Of a DNA stretch of 8,213 nucleotides, positions 1 to 6,173 are shown piece by piece (position 1 is the first letter of the stretch; each line of letters opens with the position of its first letter). This stretch comes from Limisphaerales bacterium (GTDB taxonomy: Bacteria; Verrucomicrobiota; Verrucomicrobiia; Limisphaerales; UBA11358). The position numbers and the translations under genes were made by a program. The stretch covers positions 4,433-12,645 of the forward strand of contig DMQW01000245.1 of assembly GCA_003455565.1 (NCBI GenBank), in the 5' to 3' direction. The notes beneath the pieces were generated by a model. That model had not been told where the DNA came from, ran no database searches, and was given only the letters and a program-made list of their open reading frames with translations.

Positions 1-58
1 GTTCCGCTATCGCGGTTCACGTCGTGAGTCGGCGGTGGCTCAGCTTTCTACGTTAGGC
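1..58 (+). repeat. 3' part of an integron attC-like recombination site
   Basis: The window opens inside a repeat that matches positions 505-562 at nearly every base (about 54 of the first 60 aligned bases). It contains the L'-like arm GGCGGTGGCTC at 31-41 and ends with GTTAGGC at 52-58, which fits the integrase core consensus GTTRRRY. The start codon of the next gene lies 16 bases after the core, as expected at the 5' end of a gene cassette. The R'' and L'' half lies outside the window, so the fold cannot be checked for this copy; the call rests on its identity with the complete site downstream. Confidence 0.7.
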
Positions 59-556
59 CTCATTCACACGCTTATGAAAAAGTTTGCCATTATTGGATTC
101 GTTGTCGCGCTTCTAGTCGCCAGCTTGTTGCTCTGGCAGCATTTCAAGCATCCAAGTGACGCCAAGCTTGCTCGGCAGATTTCTGGCACTTGGACACATG
201 GAGAACTTTTCAGTCAGACCATTTCGCCTGACGGCAGCTTTTCTACAAGTATTGGCCACAGCAATGCGCTGGTTACATATCAAGGCACTTGGTTGGTCAA
301 AGACCAAGCATTAGTTATGACCATCACAAATGCACAAGGCACAGGAAGTCACCGAGCCGGGTCGCCTGTGGGTAGTGTTGACAGCAGCAAGATTATCCAC
401 GTGGATGATCACCAGTTCGCCTACGAGACAGAGGGACGCACAATGACGTTGACTCGATGATGATGCCTAACCAGTCGTCGGAGCCAACCGCCGTTGCCCT
501 TTCAGTTCCGCCTTCGCGGTTCACGTCGCGGGTCGGCGGTGGCTCAGCTTTCTACG
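53..556 (+). mobile_element. putative integron gene cassette 1
   Basis: The unit runs from TTAGGC after the first core G to the G of the next core, giving about 504 bases with one gene plus its trailing attC. Its own 5' end (GTTAGGC once circularised) is exactly complementary to its own R'' box GCCTAAC at 465-471. The hybrid core GTTCGGC left at the downstream junction is not. That is what cassette insertion between G and TT of the core would leave. No integrase gene, attI site or cassette promoter is seen in the window, so mobility is inferred from boundary geometry alone. Confidence 0.62.
74..460 (+). CDS. signal-anchored lipocalin-like small protein (cassette gene)
   Basis: 128 residues. 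I chose the ATG at 74 because it begins with a basic residue pair (MKKF) followed directly by a hydrophobic segment at about residues 4-21. The in-frame ATG at 35 lies inside the attC repeat and only adds repeat-encoded residues. The segment has no clear cleavage or lipobox cysteine, so it is probably an uncleaved anchor with the rest outside the cytoplasm. The exported part has an ISGTW motif, then ISPDGSF, then YQGTWLVKDQALVMTIT, a pattern of short beta strands with repeated GTW typical of small lipocalin-like or META-like beta-barrel domains. The assignment rests on pattern, not a recognised family, and the function is unknown. The gene lies tightly between two attC-like sites, with only 4 bases between its stop and the next R'' box. 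Confidence 0.72.
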   Translation: MKKFAIIGFVVALLVASLLLWQHFKHPSDAKLARQISGTWTHGELFSQTISPDGSFSTSIGHSNALVTYQGTWLVKDQALVMTITNAQGTGSHRAGSPVGSVDSSKIIHVDDHQFAYETEGRTMTLTR

Positions 557-562
557 TTCGGC
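465..562 (+). repeat. complete attC-like recombination site
   Basis: This 98-base element has the four-box order of an attC site. R'' is GCCTAAC at 465-471 and L'' is GAGCCAACCGCC at 481-492. L' is GGCGGTGGCTC at 535-545 and R' is GTTCGGC at 556-562. L'' pairs with L' over 11 bases except for one extra A in L'', equivalent to the extrahelical base that sets strand choice in attC folding. The spacers between the R and L boxes are 9 and 10 bases, and the centre (493-534) contains CCGC-CTTC-GCGG, which could form the tip. R' departs from GTTRRRY at one base (C at 559). Length is within the known attC range. Function is inferred from structure. Confidence 0.7.
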
Positions 563-574
563 GTTGTTCCGTGT

Positions 575-1063
575 ATGAGAAAATGTTGGCCACTCGTCCT
601 CACCGTTGCAGGAGTGTTGCTGGTTCCACTTGGTTTTGCTATGGCGGTGTCCGGTGCCGGTCGTATCGGTATGGTGCTTTGCTGTCTTGGCTTGGTAGTC
701 TTTTTGATCGGCTCCGTTACTGGTATCGTTCGTTTTGCTATTCGACGGCGTGTCGTGCCTCATTTCCTTTGCGGACTCGCAGCAGTGGTTCTCGTTGTCT
801 TCGCCGTTCACAGGTATTGCTTTTCGCTTGCCTACGTTCGCGGAGCACAGGAGCATCCTTACGACCTGTGGATGGCAGCACTCAAACCCTTTACGGGACC
901 AGCGTATTATGTCGGCAGCGAGGGAGAGTTTTCCTACTTCCGAGCTGGTGCAGGTTTTCCCGCCCGCTACAAGGCGCCGACCGCCAAGATAAATCTCCCC
1001 CGCACATTTCCATTGGGCACGGAGGAGCCTTATCGTGTGACGGAAGGGATGGTTCACTATTGA
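575..1063 (+). CDS. three-helix membrane protein, unknown function (cassette gene)
   Basis: 162 residues from the ATG at 575, 12 bases after the R' core. In-frame starts further upstream lie within the attC repeat and would add only repeat-derived residues. Three hydrophobic helices are visible at about residues 5-27, 31-54 and 62-82, with an arginine cluster (RRR) after the second that favours a cytoplasmic loop there. The last ~75 residues form a soluble tail with a YYVGSEGEFSYFRAG stretch, then ARYKAP and INLPRTFPLG, ending in EPYRVTEGMVHY. I do not recognise a named family. The overlapping frame from 457 to 1128 has unlikely composition and is a shadow. The gene is followed by a remnant of an attC site rather than a full one. 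Confidence 0.65.
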   Translation: MRKCWPLVLTVAGVLLVPLGFAMAVSGAGRIGMVLCCLGLVVFLIGSVTGIVRFAIRRRVVPHFLCGLAAVVLVVFAVHRYCFSLAYVRGAQEHPYDLWMAALKPFTGPAYYVGSEGEFSYFRAGAGFPARYKAPTAKINLPRTFPLGTEEPYRVTEGMVHY

Positions 1064-1070
1064 CCGAAAC

Positions 1071-1089
1071 GCCTAATATGAGGATAGGC
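1071..1089 (+). other. remnant attC (R''-like box) at the array edge
   Basis: Eight bases after the stop of the preceding gene, GCCTAAT (1071-1077) sits where the R'' box sits after the previous cassette gene. Only 7 bases later comes TAGGC (1085-1089), complementary to GCCTA. The long L''/L' arms and the GTTRRRY core are missing. The simplest reading is an attC that lost its interior, ending the recognisable array. A chance short inverted repeat is possible. Confidence 0.35.
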
Positions 1090-1126
1090 TGCACCGCTTC
1101 TTTGCGTAACTATTCCGCCTTGGCTT

Positions 1127-1170
1127 GAAACCAAAACGGCGCAGACTTTCACCTGCGCCGTTGGTGTTTC
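1127..1170. terminator. imperfect inverted repeat, possible two-way terminator
   Basis: Two 18-base arms (1127-1144 and 1153-1170) pair at 15 positions around an 8-base loop. The inner nine pairs, ACGGCGCAG with CTGCGCCGT, are perfect and GC-rich. It lies between convergent genes, 63 bases after the + strand cassette gene and 70 bases after the minus-strand E3 stop. Neither strand shows a clear T run after the stem, so it may be a structural rather than a classical intrinsic terminator. Confidence 0.45.
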
Positions 1171-1183
1171 GTAAAGGAATTTG

Positions 1184-1225
1184 TTCGTCCTCGTCCTCGG
1201 TCTTTATTTCGAGGACGAGAACGAA
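1184..1225. terminator. 16-bp inverted repeat downstream of the E3 gene
   Basis: TTCGTCCTCGTCCTCG (1184-1199) pairs with 1210-1225 at 15 of 16 positions around a 10-base AT-rich loop, 15 bases beyond the stop codon of the minus-strand dihydrolipoyl dehydrogenase gene. The arms are built from repeated GAGGAC units, and a further GGACGAGGAGG follows at 1226-1236. No T run follows on the minus strand. Position and stem strength support a role in 3'-end formation or mRNA protection; this is inference. Confidence 0.5.
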
Positions 1226-1240
1226 GGACGAGGAGGATTT

Positions 1241-2662
1241 TTACTCCACCGGTTTCTTCTTGGTGAACGTATGCGTGGCGTGGCCGAAAAAGACTTCGGC
1301 ACATTCCATCACCGTCTCGGAGAGCGTCGGATGCGGATGCACGGTCAAGGCGATGTCCTCGGCGGTCGCGCCCATCTCCATCGCCAGCGTGGCCTCGGCG
1401 ATGAGTTCGCCCGCGCCCGACCCGCAGATGCCCACGCCAATCAAACGGTTGGTGTCGGGATCAATCAACATCTTCGTCACGCCGTCCGTGCGGTCGAACG
1501 ACAACGCGCGGCCAGAAGCGGACCACGGAAATTTGGCGACCTCGTATTTGACGCCCTTCTCTTTCGCCTCGGCCTCGGTCAAACCGCACCAGGCGATTTC
1601 CGGGTCGGTGAAGACGACGGCAGGAATGATGATATTTTCAAACACGACGTCTTCGCCATTGATGTTCTCGACGGCGATGCGCGCTTCCTTGTGCGCCTTG
1701 TGCGCGAGCAGAATGCCGCCCGCGATGTCGCCGATGGCGTAAATGCCGGGGTCGTCGGTCTGCTGATGATGGTTGACCTTGACGAAACCTTTTTCGTCCA
1801 GCTCGACCTTCGTGTTTTCGAGGCCGAGGTCGGCGCTGTTCGGCACGCGGCCGACGGCCACGAGCACGCGGTCGTAAAGTTCGGAGAGTTTCTCGCCGTT
1901 GTATTCGGATTCAACTTTGATCTGCTTGCCGACGGTGGACATTTTCGTCACGCGCGCCTTGAGGCGGATTTCCTTGAACAGCTTTTTCGCGGTGGCCACG
2001 ACGGGACGCGCAAGGTCGGCATCGGCTCCGGCGAGAATGCTGTCGAGCGCCTCGACCAAAGTGATCTTGCTGCCGAGTCCGGCATAGACGGTGCCGAGTT
2101 CCATGCCGATGTAACCGCCGCCGACGACGAGCAGGCTTTCGGGAATGTCCTCGATCTCCAGCGCGCCGGTGGAAGTCATCACGCGCGGATTGCCGAGGTC
2201 AAACGCCTTGGGCATGGCCGCGAGCGAACCGACGGCAATAATCGCCTTTTCAAATTGAACGAACTGCTGGCCGTTCTCGGTCTCGACGCGCAATTTGTTT
2301 GAGCCTTCAAAATAGCCGCGGCCCTGGATGACCTGCACGCCGCGCATTTTGGCGAGCGAAGCCACGCCACCGGCGAGCTTATCAATGATGGCTTCCTTCC
2401 ACGTGCGCAGCTTGGACAAGTCCATCACTGGCTCCGCGAACGTGATGCCGCGATGCGCCGATTCGCGCGCATTGACGATTTGGTGCGTCGCGTAAAGCAG
2501 CGCCTTCGAGGGAATGCAACCACGGTTCAGGCACACGCCGCCGAGCCGTTTTTCGCGCTCGATGAGAATGACCTTCTTGCCCAGGTCCGCCGCGTAAAAC
2601 GCCGCCGCATAACCGCCCGGCCCGGCGCCGACGACAACAATTTCAGTTTTGATCGAATCCAT
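1241..2662 (-). CDS. lpdA: dihydrolipoyl dehydrogenase (E3)
   Basis: 473 residues, close to the ~474 of the E. coli enzyme. It re-oxidises the dihydrolipoyl groups of 2-oxoacid dehydrogenase complexes, passing electrons through FAD to NAD+. Visible parts, in order: the FAD-binding GAGPGG loop (12-17); the redox disulfide in GGVCLNRGCIPSK (Cys44, Cys49); the NAD-binding GGGYIG loop (181-186); the second FAD contact YAIGD (308-312); and the C-terminal interface with HPHPTLSE, where His444 and Glu449 form the catalytic pair. All key residues are present, so the enzyme should be active. The start is the ATG six bases after the E2 stop, so the two genes are co-transcribed. Only a weak purine stretch (GAAGA) precedes it. 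The product is cytoplasmic. It could also serve other lipoyl-dependent complexes of the cell. Confidence 0.97.
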   Translation of the reverse strand: MDSIKTEIVVVGAGPGGYAAAFYAADLGKKVILIEREKRLGGVCLNRGCIPSKALLYATHQIVNARESAHRGITFAEPVMDLSKLRTWKEAIIDKLAGGVASLAKMRGVQVIQGRGYFEGSNKLRVETENGQQFVQFEKAIIAVGSLAAMPKAFDLGNPRVMTSTGALEIEDIPESLLVVGGGYIGMELGTVYAGLGSKITLVEALDSILAGADADLARPVVATAKKLFKEIRLKARVTKMSTVGKQIKVESEYNGEKLSELYDRVLVAVGRVPNSADLGLENTKVELDEKGFVKVNHHQQTDDPGIYAIGDIAGGILLAHKAHKEARIAVENINGEDVVFENIIIPAVVFTDPEIAWCGLTEAEAKEKGVKYEVAKFPWSASGRALSFDRTDGVTKMLIDPDTNRLIGVGICGSGAGELIAEATLAMEMGATAEDIALTVHPHPTLSETVMECAEVFFGHATHTFTKKKPVE

Positions 2663-2668
2663 ACAAAA

Positions 2669-3961
2669 TTAAATCTTCACGGCTTGTTCGCTAAAATTTT
2701 CAAATGCCTTCAACAAATCCACGGTGAACCGCGCCGCACTGCCACCGTCAATCACGCGATGATCGTAGCTCAATGCCATCGGCGTCATCTGGCGAACTTC
2801 GACTTTGCCGTCACGCACGACCGGCTTGAGCGCGCTGCGACCGAGGCCGAGGATGGCGACTTCCGGCAGGTTGATGATGGGCGTGAAATGCGCGCCGCCA
2901 ATCGCACCTTGATTGGAAATCGTGAACGTGCCGCCTTTCATTTCATCGGCGGTAATTTTCCGGTCGCGCGCCCGCGCCGCGAGCAGTTCCAGTTCCTTCG
3001 CGAGATCAAATAAAGATTTTTTGTCCACGTCGCGGATGACGGGCACCATCAAGCCTTGATCCGTGTCCACCGCGATGCCGAGGTGGATGTATTCCTTGAG
3101 AATGATTTCGCCCGCCACTTCATCGAGGCTCGCATTGAAGATGGAATGTTTCTTCAACGTGTCGGCCACGGCTCTCAAAACAAACGGCGTGAGCGTGAGC
3201 TTGACGCCTTTCGCCTCGTAGGCGGGCGCGAATTTTTTCCGCAACTCGCAGAGGCGCGTAAAATCAAGGTCGTCGAACTGCGTGACGCGGGCGACGGAAT
3301 TCCAGCTCTCGGACAAGCGGCGCGCGATGACCTTGCGCAAGGGCGTGACCGGCTTCTTGAGAATCGGCCCCCACTGCGAGAAATCAATTTGCACCGCCGC
3401 CGGTTTCGCCGGAGCCGCCGCACTCGCCGCAACGGGCGCGGGTTTCGCCGCAGCTTTGACCAGGCGTTGAATGTAAGCGCGCACGTCGCTGATGACGATG
3501 CGTCCGCCGGATTCGCTGCCGCGGATTTTGCCGAGATGGATGCCAAGTTCGCGCGCCATTTTGCGGATGGACGGTGCCGCCGCGACCGCCGCATTGGAAA
3601 TTTCCACTTCAACTTCGGCAGATTCCTCGACGGCTTCTTCCGGTTCAAGTTCCGGCGCGGCCTGGGCCGCAACTTTCTTGGCGGCGGGTTTCGGCGCGGG
3701 CGCGGCGGCGGCGGGAGCAGCGGCGGCTCCGGCCTCTTCCAAAGTCAAAATGCGCTGGCCAACCGTGATGCGGTCGCCGGCCTTCACATAAATTTTGGAG
3801 ACGACACCGGCGCCCGTGGAGGGAATCGAGGCGACGGCCTTCTCGTTCTCCAGTTCCATGATGGCCTGGTCTTTGGCGATGGTATCGCCTTCTTTCACGA
3901 AGACATTGACCACGACGCCGTTGTCGGCGCCTTCACCCAGCTTGGGAAGTTTTACGTCCAT
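2669..3961 (-). CDS. dihydrolipoamide acetyltransferase (E2) of a pyruvate dehydrogenase-type complex
   Basis: 430 residues; transfers acyl groups from its lipoyl arm to CoA and forms the core of the complex. Domains: a single lipoyl domain (about 1-76) with the lipoylated lysine at Lys41 in ENEKA; an Ala/Pro/Lys linker (79-103) and an acidic stretch (104-120); a peripheral-subunit-binding domain (about 128-165, starting APSIRKMARELGI); a second Ala/Pro linker; and the catalytic domain (about 200-430) with SYDHRVIDG carrying the catalytic His401 and Asp405. The DFSQWGPI and VTQFDD segments resemble the E. coli acetyltransferase more than the succinyltransferase, which favours pyruvate dehydrogenase. 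I start at the ATG at 3961, where the lipoyl domain begins; an upstream in-frame ATG (4024) adds 21 residues unlike any E2 and lies beside a hairpin. No E1 gene is adjacent. Confidence 0.93.
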   Translation of the reverse strand: MDVKLPKLGEGADNGVVVNVFVKEGDTIAKDQAIMELENEKAVASIPSTGAGVVSKIYVKAGDRITVGQRILTLEEAGAAAAPAAAAPAPKPAAKKVAAQAAPELEPEEAVEESAEVEVEISNAAVAAAPSIRKMARELGIHLGKIRGSESGGRIVISDVRAYIQRLVKAAAKPAPVAASAAAPAKPAAVQIDFSQWGPILKKPVTPLRKVIARRLSESWNSVARVTQFDDLDFTRLCELRKKFAPAYEAKGVKLTLTPFVLRAVADTLKKHSIFNASLDEVAGEIILKEYIHLGIAVDTDQGLMVPVIRDVDKKSLFDLAKELELLAARARDRKITADEMKGGTFTISNQGAIGGAHFTPIINLPEVAILGLGRSALKPVVRDGKVEVRQMTPMALSYDHRVIDGGSAARFTVDLLKAFENFSEQAVKI

Positions 3962-4024
3962 AAATTTGAACCGACAGACTGACGAAAGACAGCAAAGTTT
4001 TCCAGCAATAAATTTTTTCCGCAA

Positions 4025-4041
4025 GGCTGGCCAGACCAGCC
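4025..4041 (-). terminator. short GC-rich hairpin between the TonB-type operon and E2-E3
   Basis: GGCTGG (4025-4030) pairs with CCAGCC (4036-4041) over a 5-base loop. A second CCAGCC at 4040-4045 offers an alternative partner. On the minus strand the stem lies about 24 bases past the zinc-ribbon gene stop and is followed by TTGCGGAAAAAATTT rather than a T run. It could be a weak terminator or attenuator splitting the two gene groups. Confidence 0.3.
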
Positions 4042-4064
4042 AGCCGCGAAATTAATGCTGAAAG

Positions 4065-4289
4065 TTAAAACACCATCGGCTCGTTCATTTTGCCGCATTG
4101 CGAGCAGCGGGAACGGTCCACGTCCGCATCGTCGGTGTAGACCAAACCGCATTTCACACAGCGGAACACGCGGTCTTCGGCATGCGCCGGACCAAAACGA
4201 CGGCGGCGCAGTTCGGAAAAAAATCCCACGACGCCCAGCGCGCCCAGCGCCAACGCCACATAAATCGTAATGAGTGTGGGAATGCTCAT
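4065..4289 (-). CDS. small membrane-anchored zinc-ribbon protein
   Basis: 74 residues. One hydrophobic helix (about residues 5-24) is followed by a basic RRRR patch, which by the positive-inside rule places the tail in the cytoplasm. The tail carries two CxxC knuckles, Cys44-Cys47 and Cys62-Cys65, separated by 14 residues: a compact zinc-ribbon layout expected to bind one zinc ion. The start codon overlaps the stop of the kinase gene in an ATGA, so translation is probably coupled. No named family is recognised. The ribbon could contact a partner protein or nucleic acid near the membrane. A longer open frame reaching 4460 runs antiparallel to nothing useful and only overlaps the kinase gene, so the short form is preferred. 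Confidence 0.75.
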   Translation of the reverse strand: MSIPTLITIYVALALGALGVVGFFSELRRRRFGPAHAEDRVFRCVKCGLVYTDDADVDRSRCSQCGKMNEPMVF

Positions 4290-4963
4290 AGCTGGTTCCA
4301 GAGCCGGTAGCCGCCGCGGATGGCGTTGGCATTTTTGCCGGGCCGGACGCCGGGCGGAAATTCCTCGATGAGCCGGACATTGCCGCCGCCGAGCACAACC
4401 GAATCCGCGAGCAACGCGTTTTTGAGCCGGCTGACCACGTCGTTGACGTAACGCCGCCATTTCTTCTTGCCGACGCGTTTTAATCCGGCGGTGCCGAGAA
4501 ATTCCTCGTAGCTGCCGCCTTTCTTGTAAGGCAGATGCGCGAGTTCGAGCGGCAGAACTTTTCCGTCAACGACGAGCGCGGAGCCGAGACCGGTGCCGAG
4601 GCCGAGGAACAAGGTGTGCCCGCCCAGATGATCGCCGAGCGCCTGCATGGCGGCGTCGTTGATGATTTTCACGGACCGGCCAAAGGCATTTTTGTAATCG
4701 AACTTCACCCAGCCTTTGCCGAGGTTGTGCGGTTCGAGCGTCGGCTGGTTGTTTACGACGGGGCCGGGATAGCCGATGGAGACCGCGTCATATTTTATGC
4801 CGACCACGGCCTTGCGCACGGTGGCGGCCATCTGCGCGGCGGTCATGGTCTGGCCGGAAGGAACCTTGATGAGCTTGCGGCTGCCGGTGGTGCCGATCTT
4901 GAGGTGCGTGCCGCCGACATCAATGACGAGAATTATTTTGGGACTGATTTTTGTGACGCTCAT
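4286..4963 (-). CDS. ROK-family sugar kinase, polyphosphate-glucokinase-like
   Basis: 225 residues, cytoplasmic. The fold is shown by the phosphate-binding loop VIDVGGTHLKIG (13-24), a GYPGPV segment (64-69), the catalytic base in IINDAAMQALGD (Asp103), and the second phosphate loop LGLGTGLGSA (120-129). An ELAH motif and a C-terminal VVLGGGNVR adenosine-site motif follow. The cysteine-rich zinc motif of many ROK kinases and repressors is absent. That, the short length and a conserved KKWRRYVNDVV stretch resemble polyphosphate glucokinases, which phosphorylate glucose using polyphosphate or ATP. The phosphoryl donor cannot be read from sequence. The start is the ATG two bases after the TonB-like gene stop; the frame extends far upstream to 5431 but only overlaps that gene. 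There is no DNA-binding domain, so it is not a ROK repressor. Confidence 0.85.
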   Translation of the reverse strand: MSVTKISPKIILVIDVGGTHLKIGTTGSRKLIKVPSGQTMTAAQMAATVRKAVVGIKYDAVSIGYPGPVVNNQPTLEPHNLGKGWVKFDYKNAFGRSVKIINDAAMQALGDHLGGHTLFLGLGTGLGSALVVDGKVLPLELAHLPYKKGGSYEEFLGTAGLKRVGKKKWRRYVNDVVSRLKNALLADSVVLGGGNVRLIEEFPPGVRPGKNANAIRGGYRLWNQL

Positions 4964-4965
4964 TT

Positions 4966-5745
4966 TTATGGATTTGCGTTGGTGTTGGTGGCCGCAGCGG
5001 GAACGGTGTGCCAGTTGAAAATCAATTCGCCGAATGTCAATTGCGCCGCCGGGGCGAACCGTGCGGTGCGGGCGAAGGCGAGGGCATTGGTGTCGGCGAG
5101 TTCGAGTCCGCTCGCTTCGAGCAGCACGACGGAGACAACATTGCCCGCCGCATCCACGAGCGCCTGCACTTTGCCCGGCGGCAACACATCGTTGTGTGGC
5201 AGCGACGGCAGATTGATCTGGTTGAGCAAGCGCCGCTGCGCGAGGTCGCCGGAGATTTGCAAAGTAGAATTTTGCGGCGCGAATTCGACGGGCAAAACGG
5301 GTTCGGCCAGCCGTGGTTCCGGTTTGAAGTCGAGCTGGAATTCCGCGAACCGGTTCGTCTGCATGAACTCGTTGAACGCCGCGCCTAATTTTTCCGCGTC
5401 CAGCTTCAACCAACGCGGGGCTTCCGTCCAACCGAACGACGGCGGCTCGTTGGTGGGCGTGCGCAACCAGACGGCGGAGGCGAAATCGTTGGCGTGCGGC
5501 AGCGCGAACAGCGTCGGGTCGTCCAGCGCGATGAGTTCGCTGGCGTCATCCGCAAGTTGCAGTTGCGGAACATTCGTGACGGCGCGCGGGGCAATTTGCT
5601 TTTTGGTTCCGAAAATAAAAATGAACGCGACGTGCGCGGCCAGGACAAAGGCGATTAAAAAAATCCAGCGCGACCGCGACCAGCCTTCGCCGGGCAGTTC
5701 TGGCTCGGCCAGCCCGGACGAAGTTTCGGCGGACGCGGGGTTCAT
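4966..5745 (-). CDS. TonB-like energy-transducing protein
   Basis: 259 residues. A cytoplasmic N-terminus is followed by one hydrophobic helix (about 27-46), which contains a histidine (His38 in LAAHVAF) at the position of the conserved His20 of E. coli TonB. A long periplasmic part follows, and a C-terminal region (about 170-250) reads as a TonB C-terminal domain: VQALVDAAGNVVSVVLLEASG, then an alpha-helical ALAFARTARFAPA and a final strand FGELIFNWHTVP. The usual Pro-Lys/Pro-Glu spacer is lacking. The start overlaps the exbD stop in an ATGA. Neighbours exbB and exbD make the role clear in outline: passing motor force from the inner membrane to an outer-membrane receptor. The partner receptor is not in the window. 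The middle section (50-165) is not recognisable. Confidence 0.8.
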   Translation of the reverse strand: MNPASAETSSGLAEPELPGEGWSRSRWIFLIAFVLAAHVAFIFIFGTKKQIAPRAVTNVPQLQLADDASELIALDDPTLFALPHANDFASAVWLRTPTNEPPSFGWTEAPRWLKLDAEKLGAAFNEFMQTNRFAEFQLDFKPEPRLAEPVLPVEFAPQNSTLQISGDLAQRRLLNQINLPSLPHNDVLPPGKVQALVDAAGNVVSVVLLEASGLELADTNALAFARTARFAPAAQLTFGELIFNWHTVPAAATNTNANP

Positions 5746-6173
5746 TGTTTAAGGGTCGCGTCCACCACGCGCGGCAGCGTGGCGAGCAAGGAATTGGTGA
5801 TGCCGCAATCGCGGGCGAGGAGCGAAAGATGGGCGATCTGTTCGTAGGTCACGGACTTGTCGGCGTGGATGACGAGCGTGAGCGGCTCGTGCGCGCCAAC
5901 AACCGTCGCCTTGAGACAGTTTGATAAAACCAGCTCGCTGACGATTTGATTCTCGAAATAAAAACGGCCGGCTGCGTCCACGGCCATCGCCACGGTCGGT
6001 TGGTTCACGCCGGGCAGGTTGTCGGCGGCGGGTGGATTCAATTGCATCCGCAATCCAGACACGGGCAGCAGCGCGCCGAGCAGCAGAAAAATCACGAGTA
6101 GAAAAAAAACGGCGGCGAACGGCGCCACGTCGAACTGGCTGCGCAGGATGCGGGCGTTGCGCGGGAATTTCAT
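5742..6173 (-). CDS. exbD: ExbD/TolR-family motor subunit, lacking the conserved membrane aspartate
   Basis: 143 residues, near the 141 of E. coli ExbD. A short cytoplasmic start leads into one membrane helix (about 16-38), followed by a periplasmic domain ending LVIHADKSVTYEQI and LLARDCGITN, the usual ExbD fold. The helix start reads FDVAPFAAVFFLL against INVTPFIDVMLVL in E. coli ExbD. The essential aspartate (Asp25 there) is Ala21 here, while an aspartate appears six residues earlier (Asp15). I start at 6173, where the ATG overlaps the exbB stop by 4 bases; the frame continues upstream to 6311 only as an arginine-rich shadow of exbB. It is part of the coupled exbB-exbD-tonB order. Confidence 0.88.
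   Translation of the reverse strand: MKFPRNARILRSQFDVAPFAAVFFLLVIFLLLGALLPVSGLRMQLNPPAADNLPGVNQPTVAMAVDAAGRFYFENQIVSELVLSNCLKATVVGAHEPLTLVIHADKSVTYEQIAHLSLLARDCGITNSLLATLPRVVDATLKQ

Noticed and set aside
1..562. CRISPR array
   Set aside because: Only two repeat copies, about 450 bases apart, with a gene between them; no short regular spacers.
1..1090. insertion sequence or transposon
   Set aside because: No transposase, terminal inverted repeats or target duplication; cassette structure explains the repeats better.
457..1128. 223-residue open frame over the second cassette
   Set aside because: It reads through the attC repeat, has a composition rich in Arg, Ser and Cys, and overlaps a frame with clear membrane helices.
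1181..2302. 373-residue + strand frame opposite the E3 gene
   Set aside because: It is the antisense shadow of dihydrolipoyl dehydrogenase, whose catalytic motifs are all on the other strand.
3056..3982. 308-residue + strand frame opposite E2
   Set aside because: Gly/Arg/Phe-rich low-complexity shadow of the Ala/Pro linker and catalytic domain of E2.
4286..4963. ROK-family transcriptional repressor
   Set aside because: There is no N-terminal helix-turn-helix and the protein is kinase-sized with an intact catalytic aspartate.
4535..5752. 405-residue + strand frame over the kinase and TonB-like genes
   Set aside because: It spans two real minus-strand genes that have recognisable motifs, and shows no domain of its own.
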